DNA of 11,121 nucleotides from Chitinophagales bacterium (GTDB lineage Bacteria; Bacteroidota; Bacteroidia; Chitinophagales; Saprospiraceae), in contig JAAFHO010000126.1 of the NCBI GenBank assembly GCA_013297575.1, forward strand, positions 1-11,121, given 5' to 3'. Below the pieces are notes generated by a model. It saw only the letters and a list, made by a program, of their open reading frames with translations, searched no databases and was not told the origin of the DNA. The translations under genes were made by a program, and so were the position numbers. Of the stretch, positions 1 through 6,084 are shown piece by piece; within the stretch, counting starts at the first letter, position 1; each line of letters begins with the position of its first letter.

Positions 1-584
1 CAAGGGTAAAACATATAAGGAATAGTGGCTAAAAAACCATCGAAACCGCCATTTTGACCCACTACTTTATTGTCTTCTAATAACTTGCCCACATAAATAG
101 ACCAAGTGCTCATCGGAATCAATACACAAACGGGTGCAGCCATCGCATTCACCATATAGGCCAGCATTTCGCGGGAAATATTAAACTGATCGGTTATTTT
201 GCGCATCGTAACACCCGTGGCCAAGGCGCTCATATAATCATCAATAAATACAAATAAACCCATAAACCAAGACATGACCAAAGCACTTTGACGCGATTTC
301 ACCCTTTTCAAAACCAAATTGCCAAATGCAAATACCCCTCCGGATTCAATAATCAAGTGGATCAAAGAGCCGTAAAACCCACAAACTAAAATGACCCATA
401 CCATATCGGCATGTTTGAGGGTATCGGTAAGGGCGGTAATAAAATTATTGGGAAATTCTTTAAAATTGATAATCAAAAAACCAACCAAACAACCCACCAA
501 TAACGGTTCAAAGGCTCTTCGAAAAGCAACCGCCAAAACGATGACAACCAAGGGGGGGATAAGACAAAGTGCACCAAAATCCAT
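1..584 (-). CDS. Na+/H+ antiporter, NhaC family (N-terminal part, cut by window edge)
   Basis: Reading the minus strand from the ATG at 584 gives 194 uninterrupted codons that run off the window edge, so the C-terminal part is missing. The product is very hydrophobic, with membrane segments near residues 5-20, 27-40, 60-80 and 100-120. Residues 113-124 read FIDDYMSALATG and residues 137-161 contain SREMLAYMVNAMAAP followed by PMSTW. This matches the conserved (F)IDDY and AY-x(3-5)-AAP-x(4-6)-P-x-STW pattern of the NhaC antiporter family (established family knowledge). These inner-membrane proteins exchange external protons for internal Na+, or sometimes carry organic substrates such as malate/lactate, so the exact substrate is not settled. 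The gene is divergent from the secreted-protein gene at 808. A promoter-like pair lies just upstream of the start, leaving a leader of roughly 20 bases. Family assignment is firm; substrate is inference. Confidence 0.87.
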   Translation of the reverse strand, partial: MDFGALCLIPPLVVIVLAVAFRRAFEPLLVGCLVGFLIINFKEFPNNFITALTDTLKHADMVWVILVCGFYGSLIHLIIESGGVFAFGNLVLKRVKSRQSALVMSWFMGLFVFIDDYMSALATGVTMRKITDQFNISREMLAYMVNAMAAPVCVLIPMSTWSIYVGKLLEDNKVVGQNGGFDGFLATIPYMFYP

Positions 585-608
585 TTAAAAATACGTTAGT
601 GTAAGCCT

Positions 609-641
609 CAAAGGAACGAATAAAGACATAATATTACCAAA
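609..641 (-). promoter_or_regulatory. Putative Bacteroidota promoter for the NhaC-type gene
   Basis: On the minus strand TTTG (638-641) and TTCCTTTG (609-616) are separated by 21 bases. The Bacteroidota consensus is a -33 TTG/TTTG and a -7 TAnnTTTG about 17-23 bases apart; here the -7 box has one mismatch (TT instead of TA). It lies 24 bases upstream of the start codon at 584. Predicted by pattern only. Confidence 0.45.
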
Positions 642-677
642 TAAGAATTTATCTTTTAAATATTCCATGAAAATCGT

Positions 678-685
678 TACCTTTG
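678..685 (+). promoter_or_regulatory. Putative -7 promoter element (TACCTTTG) for the T9SS cargo gene
   Basis: TACCTTTG is an exact match to the Bacteroidota -7 consensus TAnnTTTG. It would give a leader of about 115 bases before the ATG at 808. No clear -33 TTG sits at the usual distance; the region upstream is A/T-rich. The leader is A/T-rich with no Shine-Dalgarno site and only a 15-codon stray reading frame at 723-770. Confidence 0.4.
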
Positions 686-807
686 GAGCGACATTTCAAA
701 GGTTTGGGGATATTGTTCTGTTATGAATACTATTTTAAAAACAAAGAAAGGTCGTACATTTTTATTTTAATCCAAATCAAACCGCTTTTTTAACACATTA
801 ATTTTCC

Positions 808-1974
808 ATGAAACAGATGCTACTTGCAGCACTATCTTTCATTTGCATCAGCGCTACTGCCCAGCCGACGATCACTAGCTCTTATTTCCCGGCAGCGGGC
901 GACACACTTCGCTCTGCTATCGTCCAACAGCCTGATGCGGGCTTTAATAGCCTTATCACCGGCAATAATGGCCCCTTTAATTGGGATTTGTCCAATGTAA
1001 GCGCCGACAATTATGCCACAACGGTTTATTTGAATGCATCTACTGGTGTTCATTTTGCCGATTTCCCCGGTGCCGATATTATGATAACAGGTACACAGGG
1101 CGAAACCTATTATAATAAAACCAATACATTAGTACAGGCAATGGGCTATGCTGGTGCAGATCCTGGCAATTTTGGGCTTAATATTATTGCTCGTTTTGAC
1201 CCTTTTGTCACTGAGCGCAAAGCACCATTGAATCTTTTTGATTTTGGCAGTACCTCTACTGATCTTTCCTTGCCTTTTGGTACAGATCAATTGCCAGATT
1301 CATTGTTTAGCGGATTACCGTTCTCGCTGGATTCAATTCGGGTAAAAATCAGTACAGATCGTACCGAAATCACTAACGCCTTTGGAAAAGTGACGCTCCC
1401 CGGTTTTGCGCAACCCTTTGATGTGTTGCGTGTAGAACGCAATGAATATACGACCACGGGTTTGGACATTAAATTACCATTTATTGGTTGGACTGATCTT
1501 GCAAGCATTATTGGCGGCGGCGGCGGTGGCGGCGGAATTGGCGGTTTTATCGGCGTTGATACCACCATTACACACCGCTTTTATGCCAATAACGTAAAAG
1601 AAGAAGTGGCTGTGCTTACTTTGAGCAATGATAAATCGGAGGTAACAGGTATTCGTTACAAAACTGCTGAGGTTGTTTCTTCTAATGAACCAAGTTTTGG
1701 TCTCGCTCCTGGTTCGCCCAATGTTTCTGCTTATCCAAATCCGGCTGTTGATTGGGTGCGTTTTGATTACTTCAACCTCCCCGACGATAATTATAATTTG
1801 AAAATTTTTAGCCTGATTGGTAATCCTGTTTGGGATAAAACTTACCGCTTGACAGGTACTAAAAACCTCCGTATTGACTTAGATACCTTTAGAAAAGGTA
1901 CTTATCTTTATAGTTTTTCGGATTCAAAAGGAAAGGTAATTACCACTAAAAAACTGGTTGTTGTTAAGCCATAA
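808..1974 (+). CDS. Secreted protein with T9SS type A C-terminal sorting domain, function unknown
   Basis: The 388-residue product begins with a clear signal peptide (MKQMLLAALSFICISATAQ, cleavage likely after the AxA-Q at about 17-19). Its last ~80 residues form a T9SS type A sorting domain: YPNPAVDWVRF from residue 309, a FSLIGNPVWD strand near 334-343, GTYLYSF at 364-370 and a basic end, KKLVVVKP. Such proteins cross the inner membrane by Sec and the outer membrane by the type IX system, which removes the C-terminal domain and anchors or releases the cargo. The central region (about 20-300) is a beta-rich extracellular type with no catalytic motif I recognise. Residues 236-243 are eight consecutive glycines, followed by IGG, probably a flexible linker or loop. 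Start chosen because it directly precedes the signal peptide. A strong inverted repeat follows the stop. T9SS assignment is firm; biological role unknown. Confidence 0.9.
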   Translation: MKQMLLAALSFICISATAQPTITSSYFPAAGDTLRSAIVQQPDAGFNSLITGNNGPFNWDLSNVSADNYATTVYLNASTGVHFADFPGADIMITGTQGETYYNKTNTLVQAMGYAGADPGNFGLNIIARFDPFVTERKAPLNLFDFGSTSTDLSLPFGTDQLPDSLFSGLPFSLDSIRVKISTDRTEITNAFGKVTLPGFAQPFDVLRVERNEYTTTGLDIKLPFIGWTDLASIIGGGGGGGGIGGFIGVDTTITHRFYANNVKEEVAVLTLSNDKSEVTGIRYKTAEVVSSNEPSFGLAPGSPNVSAYPNPAVDWVRFDYFNLPDDNYNLKIFSLIGNPVWDKTYRLTGTKNLRIDLDTFRKGTYLYSFSDSKGKVITTKKLVVVKP

Positions 1975-2013
1975 TAAGCAAATATTCAACGACTTACGAA
2001 ATAAGTATAATAG

Positions 2014-2100
2014 ATAGAGTTGAAGTTTTTAGTACAAAGAAAATGGGCCTTATGTTCGTTTTTTACTAGGTGCTAAAAACTTCAACTCTATTTTTATTTT
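2014..2100 (+). terminator. Long perfect inverted repeat plus T-run, probable terminator
   Basis: Arms at 2014-2032 (ATAGAGTTGAAGTTTTTAG) and 2073-2091 are perfect 19-bp reverse complements, extendable by three more pairs on the loop side (one a G-T pair). A T-rich tract runs 2088-2100. The loop is about 40 bases, longer than in a textbook terminator. It lies between the stop at 1974 and the start at 2113, so it probably ends the T9SS gene transcript. It could also fold in the leader of the caspase gene. Confidence 0.6.
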
Positions 2101-2112
2101 ATCCAATAATAT

Positions 2113-3618
2113 ATGATTTCAAAAAAGCACATAATTACACTTTTTATAATTTTTTTCACTATCCCTGTAGTTTTTGCCCAAAAAAAGCCCGAACTTTTTG
2201 TCCTTTCCATCGGCATTGAAAAATATAAAGACGCTTCCCTCAACCTCAACTATGCTGCCGATGATGCAAAAGATATTGCAGCCATGTTTCGTAAGCAAAC
2301 CGCGCTTTGGAATGTAAAGGAGGTAAAAGTGCTGGTCGATGCGCAAGCAAAAGCAACGGATATTGTCAATGCTATTGCTGGATTCCAAAAAAAGGTTACC
2401 TCGGATGATTATTTTGTTTTTGTATTTTCGGGACATGGCATTGAAGGCCGTTTAGTACCTTACGATTACGATAATAACCTGTATCGTTCCACCATTTCCA
2501 AAGAAGAAATACTTACCAGCCTCGATGCATTGGGGTGTGGTTATTTGCTGTTCCTCGATGCCTGCCATTCCGGTTCCTTTGCCAAGGGCTTACCCGGAAA
2601 AGATATTGAGGTAGATACGCACCGATCTAAAGTGGATAAAGCAACCAAAGATCTTGTGGACGCGCTTTCTGGTTCCGATAAGCCTTATTTGATCTTTGGT
2701 TCTAGCGGTACCGATCAAAAATCATGGGAGTGTAAATCCTGCGGACATGGCTATTTTGCACAAGCGGTGTTATGGGCTTTTGAAAATAAAGCGGTACAAG
2801 AAGGAAAAGACACCTACCTGCCCGATGCGGATCAAGATGGCTTTTTGAGCGTATCCGAATTGGATAATTACCTAAAAGAATCGGTGCGCATAATGACTAA
2901 AAACACGGGAAGTAGTCCGCAAAAAGTATATTCAAGGCTCACAATGGGTAAAGATATTAACCTCACAACGTGGTTAAAAAGTGAAAAACCTACCAAATCT
3001 GCCGATCAAGATAATGACGGTGTCCCCGACGAAATAGACCAATGTCCAACCATTGCTGGTGCTACAGCATCGGGTGGTTGCCCAGAAAAAGGAAAGGCAA
3101 TGGCCACAAAAATCACTGAATTGTGTATCCAATCTAATAAAAAATATAACCTTGGTTGTAAAGATGGTTTGGCGTATCTCTACTGTAATGGCGGCTTTTT
3201 ATCAGCAGCCGATTTTAGAAATAAAGTATTTGAACCGGGCAGCACCAGCACAGCAGGTATCGATTTTTACCGCGATTTATTAAGTAAATACAAGGTGACC
3301 AATGAAGCCGATGTATTGGCTGTACTCAAAATTAATGCTAAAGATTATCTGTTGTTTACCCCAAATGGCTTTTATGGCGATATTACCTCGCTTAATCGTA
3401 CACGCCAGATCCAAAAGGATATTACCTATATACCTTATACCCAACTGGCCAATTACGTATTTGACGCAGATAATAATTACGTGTTTTTCAGGAATGAAAC
3501 CGGTGGTAAATGGAAAAAACAACTGGTAGTAAGGAGCAAAGATGATACCAGAGGACTCAAATCTAGGGAATTAATTGAGTTTTTAAGGGCGTTAGTGGCG
3601 GCTTATAATGGAGGGTAG
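2113..3618 (+). CDS. Exported caspase-family (C14) peptidase with EF-hand and TSP3-like calcium motifs
   Basis: The 501-residue product has a signal peptide (about 1-22, ending VVFAQ) followed by a caspase-fold p20-type domain at roughly 26-225. The opening strand is LFVLSIGIEKYKD. The catalytic His is H108 in FSGHG and the catalytic Cys is C151 in FLDACHSGS. Asp149, two before the Cys, is the metacaspase/orthocaspase pattern associated with Arg/Lys specificity rather than Asp (family knowledge; specificity here is inference). Residues 238-249 (DADQDGFLSVSE) are a textbook 12-position EF-hand loop. Residues 298-312 (DQDNDGVPDEIDQCP) resemble a thrombospondin type-3 calcium repeat, suggesting calcium-dependent structure or activity. 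Residues ~330-501 match nothing I recognise and contain Cys at 338, 349 and 358. There is no T9SS sorting domain or membrane anchor, so periplasmic location is likely. No Shine-Dalgarno site; the leader is A/T-rich. Confidence 0.92.
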   Translation: MISKKHIITLFIIFFTIPVVFAQKKPELFVLSIGIEKYKDASLNLNYAADDAKDIAAMFRKQTALWNVKEVKVLVDAQAKATDIVNAIAGFQKKVTSDDYFVFVFSGHGIEGRLVPYDYDNNLYRSTISKEEILTSLDALGCGYLLFLDACHSGSFAKGLPGKDIEVDTHRSKVDKATKDLVDALSGSDKPYLIFGSSGTDQKSWECKSCGHGYFAQAVLWAFENKAVQEGKDTYLPDADQDGFLSVSELDNYLKESVRIMTKNTGSSPQKVYSRLTMGKDINLTTWLKSEKPTKSADQDNDGVPDEIDQCPTIAGATASGGCPEKGKAMATKITELCIQSNKKYNLGCKDGLAYLYCNGGFLSAADFRNKVFEPGSTSTAGIDFYRDLLSKYKVTNEADVLAVLKINAKDYLLFTPNGFYGDITSLNRTRQIQKDITYIPYTQLANYVFDADNNYVFFRNETGGKWKKQLVVRSKDDTRGLKSRELIEFLRALVAAYNGG

Positions 3619-3699
3619 TGATGAAATTGAGGTGTTTTTTGCGACTAAGTTTTGACATTATTGGGATCTTCAAGTTCGCGGGTGGTACTATCTTGGACT

Positions 3700-3732
3700 A
3701 TTGTCGGGGCGATACCCCCCAGCCCCGACAAT
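3700..3732. repeat. REP-like palindrome, left copy
   Basis: ATTGTCGGGGC (3700-3710) and GCCCCGACAAT (3722-3732) form a perfect 11-bp stem with an 11-base loop rich in C. The run is far more G/C-rich than its surroundings. It is the inverted partner of the copy at 3823-3855, with 2 differences over 34 aligned positions. Confidence 0.85.
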
Positions 3733-3822
3733 TAGTTAAAATTGATGGTTTTATTATATCAAATATCCCATACAATGCTAACCAACGAAATTTCAAAGTT
3801 GGCTCAAAGGGAGTAAATCTAA

Positions 3823-3855
3823 ATTGTCGGGGCTGGGGGTTGTCGCCCCGACAAT
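3823..3855. repeat. REP-like palindrome, right (inverted) copy
   Basis: ATTGTCGGGGC (3823-3833) and GCCCCGACAAT (3845-3855) form the same perfect 11-bp stem; the 11-base loop is G-rich where the left copy is C-rich. The two copies can therefore either fold locally as two hairpins or pair with each other as one long stem. Confidence 0.85.
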
Positions 3856-3926
3856 ATCCCAATATTCGATAAATGCTCACTTAGGTGGAGTGCATTGGCA
3901 AAAATAAAGTTACATCACCTCTAATA

Positions 3927-5558
3927 CTACTCCGCCCCTAAAAACGGATATTTAAAGTCAGTAGGTGGCACCAAATTTTCCTTCATTGTCCGTGGCGACA
4001 ACCAGCGGTAAAGGTTAATCATTGATCCCGCCTTATCATTTGTACCAGAAGCGCGGCCTCCACCAAAAGGTTGTTGGCCCACAACAGCACCTGTGGGTTT
4101 ATCATTAATATAGTAATTACCTGCGGAATGCCGCAAACGGTCATTTGCCATAGCAATAACCTCGCGATCGCGCGCGATGAACGCACCTGTGAGCGCGTAC
4201 GGGGAAGTGCGATCTACTAAGTCCAATGTCGCTTCAAAATCTTGGTCATCATAGACGTATATGGTAAGCACAGGCCCAAAGATTTCCTCGCACATGGTGG
4301 TATAAGTGGGGTCGTTGGTGACGAGCACGGTTGGTTCTATAAAATAACCTTTTGACTTGTCATATCCGCCTCCAGCAATAATACTTACTTTATCCGATTG
4401 TTTTGCAGCATCAATATAAGCACTAATTTTATTAAAGGCGCGTTCGTCGATCACAGCATTGATAAAATTGGTAAAATCTTCGGTGCTACCCATTTTCATC
4501 TCTTTCAGATCGGCCAAGAGATACCGCTCTACTTCTGGCCAAATACTTTTTGATATGTAAGCACGGGAGGCTGCGGAGCACTTTTGTCCTTGGTATTCAA
4601 ATGCGCCACGCCCTAGGGCTACGGCTACCATTTTGGGATCGGCGGTACTGTGTGCTACTACAAAATCCTTACCTCCTGTTTCGCCCACAATACGAGGATA
4701 TGACTTGTAATTAGCGATATTATTGCCAATAGTACCCCATAGTTTTTGGAAAACCCCTGTACTACCCGTAAAGTGCAGCCCCGCAAATTCAGGATGTTTT
4801 AATACAATATCGCCTACCGTTGGGCCATCTACATAAACCAAATTGATGACACCCGCTGGCAATCCGGCCTCCTCCAAAATGTCCATGATTAGAGCAGCCG
4901 AATAAATTTGCGATTCCGCAGGTTTCCAAACAGCCACATTGCCCAACATAGCCGGAGCGGTGGGCAAATTACCTGCAATAGCCGTAAAATTGAAAGGCGT
5001 TAAAGCGAAAATAAAACCTTCCAATGGCCTCCAATCCGTACGGTTCCATGTATTGCGCGAACTTACAGGCTGTTGTTTGTATATTTCTTGCATAAAATGC
5101 ACATTATAACGCCAAAAATCTGCTAATTCGCAGATACAATCTATTTCTGCCTGATAAGCATTTTTGCTTTGGCAAAGCATGGTAGCGGCACTCATGCGCG
5201 CGCGATATGGGCCTGTGAGCAGGTCGGCAGCGCGCAAGAAAATAGCGGCACGTTCTTCCCAAGCCATGGCTTCCCATTTGGGTTTGGCAGCCAATGCGGC
5301 CTCAATAGCGGCGGATACGTGTGTGGCGTTGCCTTTAGAGTACACCCCCAAAGTATGCGCCCTTTCATGCGGAGGATGCATAGATACTTTTTCATCAGAA
5401 AAAACATGTTTGCCTCCAATGTACATCGGGATGTCTTTCTGGGTGGCTTTTGCATCGGCTAATGCTGTTTTTAAAGATAGTTTCTCGGGCGAACCGGGAG
5501 CATAATTAAGAATTGGCTCGTTGTAAGGTGGTGGTATGGTAAAAATTGCGTCGGGCAT
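3927..5558 (-). CDS. pruA: 1-pyrroline-5-carboxylate dehydrogenase (L-glutamate gamma-semialdehyde dehydrogenase)
   Basis: The 543-residue product is an aldehyde dehydrogenase that oxidises glutamate semialdehyde/P5C to glutamate with NAD+, the second step of proline breakdown (also used from ornithine/arginine). It is cytosolic. The N-terminus, with NEPILNYAPGSPEK at 13-26, and the length match the single-domain ALDH4A1-like P5C dehydrogenases rather than the bifunctional PutA. Visible motifs are TPFNFTAIAGNL (187-198), HFTGSTG (262-268), the general base E293 in GETGGKD, the nucleophile C327 in GQKCSAASR and EEIFGPV (424-430). No key residue is missing. It is the last gene of a likely ffh-coaD-pruA transcript, 32 bases after coaD. 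No proline dehydrogenase is in the window. Start is the ATG directly before the family-typical N-terminus. Confidence 0.96.
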   Translation of the reverse strand: MPDAIFTIPPPYNEPILNYAPGSPEKLSLKTALADAKATQKDIPMYIGGKHVFSDEKVSMHPPHERAHTLGVYSKGNATHVSAAIEAALAAKPKWEAMAWEERAAIFLRAADLLTGPYRARMSAATMLCQSKNAYQAEIDCICELADFWRYNVHFMQEIYKQQPVSSRNTWNRTDWRPLEGFIFALTPFNFTAIAGNLPTAPAMLGNVAVWKPAESQIYSAALIMDILEEAGLPAGVINLVYVDGPTVGDIVLKHPEFAGLHFTGSTGVFQKLWGTIGNNIANYKSYPRIVGETGGKDFVVAHSTADPKMVAVALGRGAFEYQGQKCSAASRAYISKSIWPEVERYLLADLKEMKMGSTEDFTNFINAVIDERAFNKISAYIDAAKQSDKVSIIAGGGYDKSKGYFIEPTVLVTNDPTYTTMCEEIFGPVLTIYVYDDQDFEATLDLVDRTSPYALTGAFIARDREVIAMANDRLRHSAGNYYINDKPTGAVVGQQPFGGGRASGTNDKAGSMINLYRWLSPRTMKENLVPPTDFKYPFLGAE

Positions 5559-5590
5559 GTTATTGTATATTTTCTTTAAATCAAAATCAA

Positions 5591-6055
5591 CTATTTGGCA
5601 GCAATCACCACTTCCGGCGGCAAAAACGGTCGTGCATCTGCGCCACCAATAATAATTTCTCTTACTATTGTACTGGAAATATGTGAAAATTCGGGTTGGG
5701 AAATCAAGAAAACCGTTTCTATTCCATCACCAAGGATATGATTGACCTGCGAAATCGTTTTTTCGTAATCAAAATCTGAGGCATTACGCAGGCCGCGCAA
5801 CAAATACCTTGCACCTATTCGGTGGCAAAAATCCGCTGTTAAGTTCTCGAAATGATCCACTTGTACCTGTGGGTATTTGGCAAAAACATCGCGTAACCAA
5901 TCCAACCTTTGTTCTAATGGAAATAAGTATTTTTTGGTGGAATTAACGCCCACTGCTACGATAATTTTATCAAAAAGCGGTAATGCACGACGCACCAAAT
6001 CGACATGGCCGACAGTAATAGGATCGAACGAACCTGGGAAAACGGCGATTTTCAA
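5591..6055 (-). CDS. coaD: Phosphopantetheine adenylyltransferase
   Basis: The 154-residue product transfers AMP from ATP to 4'-phosphopantetheine, giving dephospho-CoA, the penultimate step of coenzyme A synthesis. It shows the nucleotidyltransferase signature PGSFDPITVGH with H17 (TxGH motif), LRGLRNASDFDYE at 86-98 and ISSTIVRE at 126-133, all standard for bacterial CoaD, and full family length. The start codon is TTG at 6053-6055: the family N-terminus MKIAVFPGSFDP begins exactly there, and no ATG or GTG lies in frame between it and the ffh stop. The gene sits 29 bases after ffh and 32 before pruA, so all three are probably cotranscribed. The TTG start may lower its translation relative to its neighbours (inference). 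Confidence 0.97.
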   Translation of the reverse strand: MKIAVFPGSFDPITVGHVDLVRRALPLFDKIIVAVGVNSTKKYLFPLEQRLDWLRDVFAKYPQVQVDHFENLTADFCHRIGARYLLRGLRNASDFDYEKTISQVNHILGDGIETVFLISQPEFSHISSTIVREIIIGGADARPFLPPEVVIAAK

Positions 6056-6084
6056 GATGTTACTAATAAAAGATGAACAATGGA

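Larger units (their letters stand above)
3619..3926. other. Intergenic region between convergent genes, holding a palindrome pair
   Basis: This 308-base stretch separates the 3' ends of the caspase-like gene and the P5C dehydrogenase gene. Its main content is two 33-base G/C-rich palindromes at 3700-3732 and 3823-3855, reverse complements of each other, with an 88-91 base A/T-rich spacer. A further 9-bp inverted repeat, TATTGGGAT at 3659-3667 and its complement at 3856-3864, flanks them. Small open frames here (for example 3618-3872 on plus and 3698-3880 on minus) are translations of the repeats and I do not consider them genes. The position between converging genes fits a transcription-terminating or insertion-tolerant site. 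Confidence 0.75.

Noticed and set aside
391..588. 65-codon plus-strand frame over the antiporter gene
   Set aside because: Antisense to the NhaC-type gene, which shows clear family motifs; the plus frame is low-complexity Lys/Thr-rich.
723..770. 15-codon frame in the leader of the T9SS gene
   Set aside because: Too short, no supporting start signal or conservation evidence.
1513..1536. Possible short tandem repeat array or CRISPR-like repeat
   Set aside because: It is a single coding triplet run with no spacer structure; no CRISPR array anywhere in the window.
3618..3872. 84-codon plus-strand frame starting at the caspase gene stop
   Set aside because: Most of it is translation of the two palindromes (CRGDTPQPRQ-like and CRGWGLSPRQ-like stretches) and the A/T-rich spacer; the same residues appear in the opposite-strand frame because the DNA is self-complementary. 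No protein-family feature.
3698..3880. 60-codon minus-strand frame across the palindrome pair
   Set aside because: Same reason: it is a by-product of the inverted repeat.
5164..5505. Plus-strand frames of up to 113 codons inside pruA
   Set aside because: They lie wholly antisense to a gene with all catalytic motifs and have no recognisable features of their own.
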